NCBI GenBank assembly: GCA_963662525.1
Contig: OY759717.1
Location: 2,046,001-2,110,000, forward strand
Reading direction: 5' to 3'
Source of the DNA: CAZSDU01 sp963662525
GTDB lineage: Bacteria; Bacteroidota; Bacteroidia; Bacteroidales; FEN-979
Length of the DNA stretch: 64,000 nucleotides
This document shows positions 43,487-53,900 of the stretch, one piece after another. Each line of letters opens with the position of its first letter. Position 1 is the stretch's first letter. The translations under genes were made by a program, and so were the position numbers. The notes below the pieces were generated by a model, which had not been told where the DNA came from, ran no database searches, and saw nothing but the letters and a program-made list of their open reading frames with translations.

Positions 43487-45685
43487 TTTCAGATTCACAA
43501 AAAATTCCCTCCCCGGTGCCGGTTGGTAACTATTGTAATCCGGACCATTATTGGGTTCTGTGAAACCAAAATAATGTTCATCAAACAGGTTTTTCACATA
43601 CAGACCAAGATCTCCGCTAAGCCAACCCAATTTCCAGTTATAGTTCAGGTTCAGGTTATAGATATTAAATCCATCCACCCAAGATGAGCGAACACTTCCC
43701 GGCTGATAGTAGGTTTGGTTGATGGTATAATTATTATAAATAGAATCATCAACCTGGATACACCATTTGGATTGCCATTGGGTTCCGAATGCAATGGTAA
43801 AATGTTTAAGAAAATTATAGGAGATCTGAGCTGTCAGCATATTAGCCGGGCAATTTGGCATCCAGTGCCCTTTAATATTATATATACCGTTGGTGGTATC
43901 TGTATAATCTGGAGCAGTATAACGGAAATGGGAATAAGTATATGCAACATCGATGATAATATTTTTAATCGGAGAACAGGAGACATAGGTTTCAATTCCC
44001 CATTTATTGCTTTTCCCAATATTCTTGTAGAAGGCAGTATTATTTCCCCTGCCAGGCACACTGAAACGGGCAAATTCATTTTCGGAAAAGATATCAAATC
44101 CTGTAATATCATAATGAAGAATTCTGCCGAGATCGCCCCTGATTCCCAGTTCCACTCCTTGAGAGGTGGAGGGTTTGATGAGTTCATTGAATCCACCCCA
44201 CTTAACCGGATTGTTGTAGAGCTCATCATTTGAAGGGGTCAGGAATCCGGTGCCATAGTTGACATAGATATTGACAAATGGTGCAATATCATAAGCCAGG
44301 CCAATTCTGAACGTTGGTTTATCAAAGACCTTTGTTCCATTTGGCGATACAGAATCAGGTACAGGTATATTATTGGTCAGACTGCTATAGACATAGTCAT
44401 AACGAACGTTTAAAATAGCGTAAAGCTTTTTTGCAATATCCAGCTTGTCAATAAAGTAAACGCCTGCGCTGCGTTGTTTAATAATCTGATTAATCAGTAT
44501 CGCGTTCAGATCAAAACATTCACGGCTCCAATAACTGTCAACCCTGTTTGAATCCCGCTGGTTTTCAGGAGGAACGGCATATTCATGTTCAGTGATCGTC
44601 TGGGTTTGAAAATCCACTCCAACACTGATATGGTTCATGAGGGTTTCTTTTCCGAAATGAAGATTATATTGAGCCGAACCTCCAAGGTTGATATATGGTT
44701 TATAATCATCACCATTGTTGGATGTTTCCCGGTAATAATTAGATCTGACAAATCCCTTCAGCTGGAGATCCTGGTTTTTTGATAGGATAAACCGGCCCAT
44801 TAAAGCACCCGTAAGCCTTTTTGTATCATGAAATTCATTATATGGGACTGCATCGGTGTTGGCTGCCCTGGGTCCGAATGTTTCATAACGATAGAGGTTA
44901 ATTCCTTCAGAATTCTGGTTAAAATAATTGGTATAAGTAAGTACCTGGGTGATTTTTATTTTATCTGAAGGAGTCCAGAGGATTTTCTCGCTAAAATTAT
45001 CGGCCATAAATGACTGATGTGCCCGATAACCATGACCCTGTGAATGGGAATAGGAAATACTGTAATTAATTTTATCCTGGTTGCCGTCCACATGTCCGAG
45101 AATTTTCCAGAAACCATAGGATCCTGCAGAGGCGGATAACATGCTGTTAACCGGTTTTTTCCCTCCATCAAAAGTCGTTATATTAATAATCCCTCCAGTT
45201 GCATTTGCGCCATAAAGAGAGGCGGCAAGTCCCCTAACTACTTCAACATTTTTAACTGTCCCCCAATCAACGTCATATAAATCAGGACAATATCCACCAG
45301 GGTCATTGATGGGAACTCCATCAAGAAGCACCTGTATTCCCCTGAATCCACTTTCCGATAGAATGCCTTGTCCGCGGATATACACATGAACCCTTGATCC
45401 GTCGGTCCCATTATCGACTTTTACTCCGGGTACAAGCCTCAAAGCTTCATCTGCTGCAATGGTCTTTTGCATGCTGCTTAACTGAACGTCATTGACAATA
45501 GAAACAGCGGCAGGTATCTCTTTAAAAGGGATGTCAGTCCTGAATGCTTTTACTACAAATTCATTCAGTTTGATGGTGTCATCTAATACGGGTTTAAGAT
45601 TATTTGGTTTAAAATCTTTCTGACTTGTTCCATGCATTGCAAATGCTAGAAAAAGAACTAATGATAATAGAATTTTTGTTTTCAT
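43475..45685 (-). CDS. TonB-dependent outer-membrane receptor
   Basis: The 736-residue protein has a signal peptide (1-21, ending GTSQ). A TonB-box-like region (ELNEFVVKAFRTDIP-type, about 40-55) and a plug domain (about 55-165) follow; the plug contains VNDVQLSSM and VYIRGQGILS. A 22-strand barrel ends in the C-terminal aromatic residue NLKLRF. No SusC-type carboxypeptidase-like N-domain is present, so it is more like siderophore, cobalamin or metal receptors than SusC. It is encoded after the CC.H small protein and the Asp-box T9SS protein in one run, which suggests a shared substrate. Confidence 0.92.
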   Translation of the reverse strand: MKTKILLSLVLFLAFAMHGTSQKDFKPNNLKPVLDDTIKLNEFVVKAFRTDIPFKEIPAAVSIVNDVQLSSMQKTIAADEALRLVPGVKVDNGTDGSRVHVYIRGQGILSESGFRGIQVLLDGVPINDPGGYCPDLYDVDWGTVKNVEVVRGLAASLYGANATGGIINITTFDGGKKPVNSMLSASAGSYGFWKILGHVDGNQDKINYSISYSHSQGHGYRAHQSFMADNFSEKILWTPSDKIKITQVLTYTNYFNQNSEGINLYRYETFGPRAANTDAVPYNEFHDTKRLTGALMGRFILSKNQDLQLKGFVRSNYYRETSNNGDDYKPYINLGGSAQYNLHFGKETLMNHISVGVDFQTQTITEHEYAVPPENQRDSNRVDSYWSRECFDLNAILINQIIKQRSAGVYFIDKLDIAKKLYAILNVRYDYVYSSLTNNIPVPDSVSPNGTKVFDKPTFRIGLAYDIAPFVNIYVNYGTGFLTPSNDELYNNPVKWGGFNELIKPSTSQGVELGIRGDLGRILHYDITGFDIFSENEFARFSVPGRGNNTAFYKNIGKSNKWGIETYVSCSPIKNIIIDVAYTYSHFRYTAPDYTDTTNGIYNIKGHWMPNCPANMLTAQISYNFLKHFTIAFGTQWQSKWCIQVDDSIYNNYTINQTYYQPGSVRSSWVDGFNIYNLNLNYNWKLGWLSGDLGLYVKNLFDEHYFGFTEPNNGPDYNSYQPAPGREFFVNLKLRF

Positions 45686-45820
45686 TTGTGTTATATTTTA
45701 TTGACTCCTCTCCAGAACCTTCTATTTCACAGGGAAGGGCTGGCGGTGGTGTCCAATGAATAAAAATATCGTTCAGAAAAAGAATTTCCGGCGATGAATT
45801 AAAACAGAAAATTTAAAAAA

Positions 45821-46321
45821 TCATGAATTTTCAGGGGGAGGGGCAAAATGGGAAAGATAAACAAGATAAAACATTTTATTTTTCTCGGGGAATAAATAAT
45901 CAGTACCATGTTGCTGTATTCCCTGGTCTGATTCGGATGGGAGTGCCTGTGATACCAGGGTATGGAATAGGGCCAGATTAATTTTTCTATGATGGGTTCT
46001 TGTACTTCCTGCCATCAGTTGTTCTTCTTTTTTATCATGGATACAACAGAATACAGTGTTTTTCCCCTGCTTTGTTTCATGGATAACATCATAAAGCCTG
46101 CCTTTAAACTTTATTTCCCTGGAATCGATTCTTTTAAAATCAGGGTTATGCTCAGGTTGATAAATTTTCAGGATCAACTGCCGTCTGCACGGAATATATG
46201 AATTTATCAAGGCTTGCATTTCCCTCCTTACCAGATATCTGTTAAGTTCAAAAAACAGGTAATTTCCCATAGAGTTGTAAAGGAAAATAAGGAGGAAAAA
46301 ATAGGTCAGTCCTTTTTTCAA
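45821..46321 (-). CDS. Small membrane-anchored protein with Cys-Cys-x-His motif upstream of the TonB receptor
   Basis: The 166-residue protein starts with a hydrophobic segment (MKKGLTYFFLLIFLYNSMGNYLFF, about 5-24). A mostly polar body follows, containing PCRRQ (45-49) and FCCIHDKKEE (about 91-100), then a C-terminal Pro-rich tail SHFAPPPENS. I recognise the pattern as one found near TonB receptors in Bacteroidota, but it has no named function. The Cys/His residues might bind copper, iron or zinc. It begins 10 nt after the Asp-box gene stop and lies 135 nt before the receptor. Confidence 0.6.
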   Translation of the reverse strand: MKKGLTYFFLLIFLYNSMGNYLFFELNRYLVRREMQALINSYIPCRRQLILKIYQPEHNPDFKRIDSREIKFKGRLYDVIHETKQGKNTVFCCIHDKKEEQLMAGSTRTHHRKINLALFHTLVSQALPSESDQGIQQHGTDYLFPEKNKMFYLVYLSHFAPPPENS

Positions 46322-46331
46322 CGGGTTACTT

Positions 46332-49300
46332 TTATTTCACGATAATTACCCGCCGGATTGCTGTATGCTGATTCCTTTCAATCGTCAGGAAATAGTTTCC
46401 GGCAGGGAGGGATGCAAAATTATATTTTTTCTTCCAATTTCCCTGATTAATATTTTCTTTCTTTACATGTAAAAGGGCATGGCTTGCATTTGACAGACTA
46501 ACAGTCACTGATCCTGACTGAAGAGAATATATTTCCATGGTAAAGTGACCGTTACCCGGGTTCGGGTAAACTTCGATGTGGGGAAAAATTTCCGGGTCAG
46601 TGGTGGCATCACAGTTAATAAAGAGATCCATGCTTTTTGCTATCCTGCTATAATTGGCAAAAACATTCAGCTTAAGATGGACTATTCCGTTAAGGATATC
46701 CCCGGATCCGGGGGTATAGACTGGATTCAGCAAGGTAGCAGTGTCGAAAGTTCCGTCTCCGCTACTTGTCCACCGGAGAGAATCGTAAGTACTGACAGTG
46801 GCCTGAAGGCGATAAGTTTGACCGGGGCAGATGGTGTCATTTTCACCGGCATTAACATCCGGGAGAAGCGGCACGGGAAATGAAATCAAATCAAGCCAGA
46901 CCTTATCTTCCCCGAAGCTAAGGGCAAGATCTTTAACATATTTCCAGGTATACAGATGCATGCCCTGGGCAACCGGAAATGAAACCCTGGTCCAGGGAAT
47001 AACCCCCGACCATGTTCCCATGAAAAGATCATCGATGTAAAAATAAAGTTGGTCATACCCGGCTTCGGTAGATGTTTTCAGGTGAAATGAAAGGCTGTCG
47101 TCCATGGCAGAGGAATAGGTAACAGAAAGTTGAGAAATTTCGTCATTCCATATTTTTCCGGATTGAGCGCAGTAATTCCCTTCCCAGGGATTATAATCCG
47201 ATATTGTCCAGTTTTTATCGCCTGTAAGCTGCCAAGGGAATTTTTGAAAGGTATTGGTTTCCCAGTCTTCAGCAATAAGTCCGATGACCTGCCGGAAGGT
47301 CTTTTCTTTTTGATATTTTCCCGACTGAGCCGTGTACTGAATATTGATCGGAGTTCCCCTTGGTAAATCTTCATCAACTATTGCCCGAAACGTGGCTTTG
47401 GCAGACTGGTCTTGACGTATTTCCCCAAGGGAAACGCTGTCATTTAAGATATAGATCAATGGTGAATCAATGGTGAGACGACCATTTACCGAATCACAGG
47501 GAAAATCACCAGAATTGACATTAGTTATTTCAATCAAGGTAGTCTCTCCGGGATCTAAGTGCCCGTCATGATTCCCTCCCATCGTGTCCATGATGGAAAG
47601 ACCGGTGATGTCAAGCCCGGGGGCATGCGATTCTATTGAAAAATGACTGAACCAGCTGGTGTCATTGCTGATCACCTTAATATCAAATCGAACCCTGAGA
47701 TTGTCGGGTATCGTATCCGATACTTTAAATGCAAAGCCATGATGAATAGTTTTCACCGAGTCGGGTTGGATCTCTCCGAAATCCTCAACACTATCGGTTA
47801 TCTGAACATATGGTGTTGGGGAAGAAATAGCGGCATGAACGGGATAAGCTGACTGATCACCTATATTTTTCAAGCTAAGTGAAAGAAAAAGGGAATCTCC
47901 GAAATTCATGTTTTGCTCAACCCCGGAGGGTATTTCAGAAAGTGCATATTGGTGAAAGAGAACCCAGGCTTGGCCAGGATTAGGACCAAGATTAAAAGGG
48001 GAGACATAGGCCATCGCTCTTCCTGAACGGTTATCAGTCCAGATGGGATAAACTTTCATATTACGCGACTGTATTCCGATATAATCACCGAAATAATTGA
48101 AGGCAAGCCCGGGTATTGGAGATGGTGTAAACGACACATCGCTGACCTTAAAGTCTGTCCATGAAAGTCCTCCGTCATAAGAATAAGACACATAAGTTTC
48201 GCAATCAGTGGAAGACAGGTTTCTATCATCGTAATAGATTACACACAACCCCCCGGTCACAGGATCGCAGGTAATCCATGGGAAAAAATGTTGTTTGCCA
48301 AGGTTGGAGGGGTCCTGGTTAACCTGTATCGGAGCTGACCAGGTTTCTCCCTGATCTGCAGAGCGAATTAAATAAATATCGATATCATTGCCGGTATTAA
48401 TCCCCGGAATCCCGAAATTTGTCCACACGATATAGATCATCCCCCGGTTGGGGCCGCTACTGTTATCAATAGCCATGGAAGGAAAGGAGTTTACCCTCAT
48501 GTTTTTTCCTGTCATGCTTGATCGTATTCCTTTAATGTTTTGGATGATCCTTCTGGCTGGGGTGAACACTCCTCCTCCATCAATTGATTTGGAAAATCCG
48601 AGCGCTACTTCATCAGAAGGCCAGGTATCATAAATACTCCAGACAGCATATACCTCACCAATCGGTCCTGTTTGCACGTTTACTCCATGATTTAGTTTTC
48701 CGGCAGAAACAGCACTGCTGATGCTATATGGAGATGACCAATGAAGTCCATTGTCGGTAGAGCGGGAAATCTGAATCTGGTTTGTATCGGCTGAGCCGGG
48801 AATGAAATTTGTCCAGGCAGCATAAAGATTCCCAGTGAAAGGACTTTCAGGAACATTATCGATACAGAGATGATTTTTATCTAAAATTCCGTATACAGTT
48901 GTTGGTCCCTCGACAATGGTCACCTCTTTCCATGATTTACCCCGATCATCACTATATGCTATGGATTGTCCCCCATCGTTACTTATTTTTCCGACATATA
49001 GCTGGCCATTCAGGCCGATGGCTGTTGAAGGATCTCCGGCATTGTCCCGGCCAGCTCCTTTCATTGTCCCCGTCCATGGCTGTACCAGATTTGAAGAAAA
49101 AAGACCATCAGCACCATATTTTTCAGTAGCGTAGTTGCCAATCCAGTTGCTTGAGTTGTTTGAATTCAGGACCATCTCTTCTTCTTCCGGATCAATAAAG
49201 ATTGAATTTTCGCTCTGGGTCACCGTGTCCAGGTCACTCACCGGAATGTCGGGTGAATTCTGGGGGGGAATTCCTTTTCCCAGGATGTTACTGTTTGAAT

Positions 49301-49505
49301 ACTTTGCTTGTTTGACCTGATAAACTGGTCCGGGTTTGATAAATCCAAAAAGAATCATATCGTTCCAGTATCCGGTATTGTCGATTCTGGTGTTCACGAT
49401 ACCTTTTCCTGCCGGAGTAATTTGAGGCAGCATCCCGGGACGTTGTGAAGGAGATTGAAATGACAATAAAGTCAAACACAGAATTGGGAAAAGGCATTTT
49501 TTCAT
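46332..49505 (-). CDS. T9SS-secreted Asp-box (BNR/sialidase-like) beta-propeller protein
   Basis: The protein is 1057 residues from ATG 49505; a 22-residue longer frame lacks a good signal peptide. A signal peptide is followed by a six-bladed propeller with Asp-box motifs YSDDRGKSW, RSTDNGLHW, RSADQGETW and YSYDGGLSW. No sialidase Arg triad was confirmed. A stretch of Ig-like and PKD-like domains comes next, and the T9SS type A domain (IEVYPNPGNGHFTMEIYS) is at the end. It should be surface-attached and bind or process a glycan or polymer. It heads the run leading to the CC.H protein and the TonB receptor. Confidence 0.82.
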   Translation of the reverse strand: MKKCLFPILCLTLLSFQSPSQRPGMLPQITPAGKGIVNTRIDNTGYWNDMILFGFIKPGPVYQVKQAKYSNSNILGKGIPPQNSPDIPVSDLDTVTQSENSIFIDPEEEEMVLNSNNSSNWIGNYATEKYGADGLFSSNLVQPWTGTMKGAGRDNAGDPSTAIGLNGQLYVGKISNDGGQSIAYSDDRGKSWKEVTIVEGPTTVYGILDKNHLCIDNVPESPFTGNLYAAWTNFIPGSADTNQIQISRSTDNGLHWSSPYSISSAVSAGKLNHGVNVQTGPIGEVYAVWSIYDTWPSDEVALGFSKSIDGGGVFTPARRIIQNIKGIRSSMTGKNMRVNSFPSMAIDNSSGPNRGMIYIVWTNFGIPGINTGNDIDIYLIRSADQGETWSAPIQVNQDPSNLGKQHFFPWITCDPVTGGLCVIYYDDRNLSSTDCETYVSYSYDGGLSWTDFKVSDVSFTPSPIPGLAFNYFGDYIGIQSRNMKVYPIWTDNRSGRAMAYVSPFNLGPNPGQAWVLFHQYALSEIPSGVEQNMNFGDSLFLSLSLKNIGDQSAYPVHAAISSPTPYVQITDSVEDFGEIQPDSVKTIHHGFAFKVSDTIPDNLRVRFDIKVISNDTSWFSHFSIESHAPGLDITGLSIMDTMGGNHDGHLDPGETTLIEITNVNSGDFPCDSVNGRLTIDSPLIYILNDSVSLGEIRQDQSAKATFRAIVDEDLPRGTPINIQYTAQSGKYQKEKTFRQVIGLIAEDWETNTFQKFPWQLTGDKNWTISDYNPWEGNYCAQSGKIWNDEISQLSVTYSSAMDDSLSFHLKTSTEAGYDQLYFYIDDLFMGTWSGVIPWTRVSFPVAQGMHLYTWKYVKDLALSFGEDKVWLDLISFPVPLLPDVNAGENDTICPGQTYRLQATVSTYDSLRWTSSGDGTFDTATLLNPVYTPGSGDILNGIVHLKLNVFANYSRIAKSMDLFINCDATTDPEIFPHIEVYPNPGNGHFTMEIYSLQSGSVTVSLSNASHALLHVKKENINQGNWKKKYNFASLPAGNYFLTIERNQHTAIRRVIIVK

Positions 49506-49586
49506 ACTGCTTATAAAATATGATAAAACAAAGGTACAAAGGGTTTGATTATCTTTGTCGTTTGAAATCAATAAAATAGACAGAAT

Positions 49587-50873
49587 ATGAATGCTGCAAT
49601 AATTGTTCTTTTATTTCTTTTTCTGATCAATGGAGTTTTAGCCATGGCTGAAATCGCCTTGGTGTCAGCCCGGAAATCGAAATTGGACCTTGATGCGCAG
49701 GGTGGTGATAAAATGGCAAAGCTTGTGCTGGAGCAAGCGAATGCCCCATCAAGGATCTTGTCTGCCATTCAGATCGGAGTAACGCTGATCGGGATCCTTA
49801 CCGGAGTTTTTTCTGCTGATGAAATTTCGCATAGTGTTGCGGAGGTACTGGAATTGGCAGGATTGAGTCAGGCTTTAAGCGGTTCCCTGGCTTTGGTTAT
49901 TGTAGTGATTCTGGTCACTTTTTTTTCCATGTTGATTGGCGAAATTGTTCCCAAGCGAATAGGACTTGTTAATCCGGAAAAGATCTCAAAAGCAATGGTT
50001 CGCCCATTACTTTTTTTGAATTATCTCACGTATCCAGTCACCTGGTTGCTTGCTCATACCAGTGATGTGATATTGAGATTACTCAGGATACGTCCCTCTG
50101 CTGACTCAAAAGTCACAGAAGAAGAAATCAAAGCCATGATACAGGAAGGGACTGAAGACGGGGAAGTGCAGGAAATCGAGCAGGATATTGTAGGTCGGGT
50201 ATTTCACCTGGGCGACCGTAAAATTGAATCCCTGATGACCCATCATTCTGACCTGGTCTGGCTGGATATCATGGATTCAGCAGATAAAATGCGGGAAACA
50301 ATGCGGGGAGAACTACATTCGGTATATCCTGTGTGTGAAGGCGATTTGGATAAGGTAGTTGGAGTGGTTTTTATTAAAGATCTTTTCCTCGATGATATTT
50401 GCAAAGAAAATTTCAATCTTCAGGAGCAGATCAAACCGGCCCAGTTTATTCTTGAAACACTTTCGGCCTATGAAACGCTTGAGCTCTTCAAACAGAATAA
50501 AATTCATTATGGATTGGTTATTGATGAGTACGGTTCGACCGTTGGACTTGTTACCCTGAATGACATCCTGGAGGCAATTGTTGGTGATTTCAATGAACCC
50601 AGTCCTGACGAATTACAGTTTACCCAAAGGGTTGATGGCAGCTGGCTTGCAGATGGTCAAATGCCCTTTTATGAATTTGCATATGAATTCAACATTCAGG
50701 GATTTGATAAGGGTAAAATCAAATTCAATACCTTGGCCGGATTGGCGATGAGTGTTTTAAAGCATATTCCGAAACCGGGTGAAAAATTTACCTGGAAAAA
50801 CTTTGAATTTGAAATTGTTGATCTTGATGGAAACCGTATTGATAAGCTAATTATCAAGCAGCAAGGCCAATAA
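49587..50873 (+). CDS. CNNM/CorC-type (hemolysin-family) protein with CBS pair
   Basis: The 428-residue protein has a DUF21/CNNM transmembrane domain (about 1-190, three to four helices). Two CBS domains (about 205-330) follow, ending near IDEYGSTVGLVTLNDILEAIVGD, and a C-terminal CorC/HlyC domain (about 345-428) completes it. Proteins of this group take part in Mg2+/Co2+ efflux or transport; the annotation 'hemolysin' is historical. A TATCTTTG box at 49550-49557 lies 29 nt before the start. Confidence 0.92.
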   Translation: MNAAIIVLLFLFLINGVLAMAEIALVSARKSKLDLDAQGGDKMAKLVLEQANAPSRILSAIQIGVTLIGILTGVFSADEISHSVAEVLELAGLSQALSGSLALVIVVILVTFFSMLIGEIVPKRIGLVNPEKISKAMVRPLLFLNYLTYPVTWLLAHTSDVILRLLRIRPSADSKVTEEEIKAMIQEGTEDGEVQEIEQDIVGRVFHLGDRKIESLMTHHSDLVWLDIMDSADKMRETMRGELHSVYPVCEGDLDKVVGVVFIKDLFLDDICKENFNLQEQIKPAQFILETLSAYETLELFKQNKIHYGLVIDEYGSTVGLVTLNDILEAIVGDFNEPSPDELQFTQRVDGSWLADGQMPFYEFAYEFNIQGFDKGKIKFNTLAGLAMSVLKHIPKPGEKFTWKNFEFEIVDLDGNRIDKLIIKQQGQ

Positions 50874-50902
50874 AAAATGAGGCCGCTTATTAGGGCGGCC
50901 TC
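50871..50902 (-). terminator. Intrinsic terminator after the larger C25 peptidase gene
   Basis: GAGGCCGC (50879-50886) pairs with GCGGCCTC (50895-50902), and the minus-strand side is followed by six T (complement of 50872-50877). It ends the minus-strand gene 50927-54445 and may also serve the plus-strand CorC gene. Confidence 0.85.
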
Positions 50903-50926
50903 CCGGTAAAGTAAAGCACAAAACTA

Positions 50927-53900
50927 TTATTTTCCGATCACAATTCGGGTCGATTTAGAGATTTCTCCATTTTCAAGTTTAAGCAGGTAAATTCCCCCTG
51001 GCAAAGCAGCAAGGTCAATACTTTTGTAGAGCTGACCGGCAATGCTGACATTTTTTTCCTGGAAAACAATATTTCCAATGGCATTGAAGATCGTGATATT
51101 GGCTGAAATATTCCGTTCGAACGATATTTCCAGGTTAATTTTTCCACTTGTCGGGTTGGGATATACCTCAAGTCTGAAATTGCCATTTTCACCCATACCT
51201 ACCGGAGCATAAACGGTGACTTCTTTGTTTTCAGAAACCATACCGGGGCAATCCTGATTTATGGCAGCCACTGAAATATTAGCTGTTCCCCTGAACGCAG
51301 GGGTCCAGGAAACAATACCGGTAAGGGCTGTTCCGGAAATAGTCCCGGCCTGTTCTGGGGCAATGGCCCAAGAGTAGGATGTAGCATCAGCAACTTCAAT
51401 AATGGTAAATTCAGATGAACTGACTTTATTCAGGTTTACACTGTCAGCTCCATTTGGTTTTCCGGGAGCTACAGGAGTGGCTAAAACGCTTACAACATAC
51501 TCAGCGGAGAATTCTCCTTTTCCGCAATCGTTGACACCATTGACCTGAAGACTGAGTGAGCCGAAGAAGTCAGGAGCAATATCCAGCGTTGCTGTTGTTT
51601 CATTACCGTTAATTGTACCTGCTTCGACCGGGGCAACATGCCATGAATAAGAAGTAGCATCAATAGCGCCTGTTGTATTATATTCCAGTGATGTTTCGCC
51701 CTGGCAAACGAGTGCAGGCCCAGTCGGATCAGCAGCTTTTCCCGGGAGACCGGGAACAATAACCTGCATGGAGTAATCATCAGGACAACCAATGGCATTG
51801 GTAACCAATAGGCTCACCTGGTAAGTGCCAGGCTCAGCATACGTATGGGTCGGATTCTGAATATAGGATGTGTCGGCGCCACCGGAAGCGGGATCACCAA
51901 AAGTCCAGACCCAGTTTGAAATTGTACTCCCGTGAGGATTCGAATTGTCAGTAAATATACTTGCAGTTTCAGGGCAGGAAATAGCAGAAGTGAAGCTGGC
52001 CTCTGGAAGATCAAGAACATGGATATAAGAAGTTTTGGTTGTGGAAACCGGATCCGATCCAGTTCTCTGAATGGTTAAGGTCACATCATAATCTCCAGCA
52101 GTGGAGTATATGATTCCCGTCGGATTGTGGTCAGTTGAGGAAGAAGGGTTACCTCCGGGGAATGACCATTGCCAACTTTCAGGATTACCCCCTGATAAAT
52201 CGGTAAAGTCTGTGATGGAACCTGTGCAAAGATCAGAAGGCGAAGCCGAAAAATTAGCCACAAGCAGAGTTGATGTTACAGTAACAAGATCAGTATATCG
52301 GTAATAATTCTGCTTCGTTACGGTAATCAGCACCTGAGTTCCAACAGTCAGAGCAGGGATTGCAATATCAACCGGACCACCAGAGATTCCGGTAGCAGTG
52401 GCAATAATTTCATCATTTACTGTCAGTGCGATCAAAGCGCCTTCATTGGCTTCGACAGGGAAGGAGGTGCTGCCATAATCAATGGCAGGAGCATGGATTA
52501 CTGTGAGTTGTGTCGGGACTTCCGAGTAGACAACCTGGAATGCCTCACCCAGCATGTGGAAAAGATTGTATGTTACGACCTTATAACTTGAAGCACCGGA
52601 TGTCCAGGATGATTGTTGTAAGAAATATTTGCCGGCAGCCTGACCAAAAGCGGGTAAGATGCCTCTTGAAGGGGGATTCGTGCCATAAGCAGGCATGAAG
52701 TTCGGGAACATATTGTCGAACATTCCCCACACAAAAGTATCATTGACAAAGGAATAAGATGTTTCTGAGGGGCAAACAATGCCCAGGGCTCCGGCATTAT
52801 GGCCATTTTTAGTATGACGGACAAATTTTTCACCAAAACATTCTGCAGAACGGTGATAGGCACCGGTTTCGCAATTGATGGAGAAAACGAAAGGAAGAAC
52901 GGTATTATTTAATCCGCTGATATTTGAATTAGCGTATGCTGGTTCTCCCCAACCTCCGTAATATCCATGATCCCTGTGCAGGAGAATAAAGGCTCCTGAG
53001 TCAATGGCTGAGGTGATTTTCGAGGCATTGCCACCTGTCCACCCGCCCAATTCGGCTGGAGTTGCAGGAATATATTGCAATCCATTAACACCAAAATAGT
53101 TGGTAATTGCTGAAGTATTAGAAGCTGTTGACCATATAGATGAAGGATTTCCATCATAGATCGCGTTGATACGCCGGGGATTTTTTGCCAATGTATTTTT
53201 AAAGAAGCCACCAACAATTTCCGAGCATAGCTGGAACCATCTTTCGGTCTGCCATCCTAATGCCGATATCGGTTTATCATATACCATGGGGTCTGTTGGA
53301 GGATTACGCTCATATTCCAGGAATTTGGAAACAAGCACCTGTAATTGGGTTTCATTATTGGCTACGATGCGGGCAAAAACCACATCGGGTAATTTATCAC
53401 CTGTAACATCAGCATACTGATTGTCGGATGCGAAATCAGGAAATGCATCGGGATGAGGAAGAAGTGGAGAAATAATGCTATTCGTGGCATCTGATCCGTA
53501 GTCGCCCAGTAAAAGACAGGCAGCAGGTTTGATGGTCCAGCTATTATAAGCATTATTGATAAAACTTTCAATTGCAGAAACGGTATTTCCTCCCACTTCA
53601 TCAAGGGTAAATACTTTGGTCAGGATTCCTTGCTGACTGCGGAATCTTCTGATGCTATCGGCCCATGCCAGAAAAGCGGGACCTGTTGGAGTAATGATGA
53701 TATATTCGCATTCATTGTCTCTCGGCCCTTTTGAATTTAACTGAGATTGTAAGCGTTTGCCATAATCCACAGCAGGAAGAGATTCCTGGTTTAAAATATT
53801 ATCCTGCATGATGGGATCCCACCAGGCTGAACGATAAGCAATATCACCAAATTGGCCATTCCCGCCTTCAAAAGTGATCTCAACTTTCAGATCGCGGTAA

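Noticed and set aside
45686..45820. Possible riboswitch upstream of the TonB receptor
   Set aside because: I compared it with cobalamin-type elements and found no adequate match.
46332..49505. Active sialidase
   Set aside because: Asp-boxes are present but the catalytic Arg triad and Tyr/Glu pair could not be recognised.
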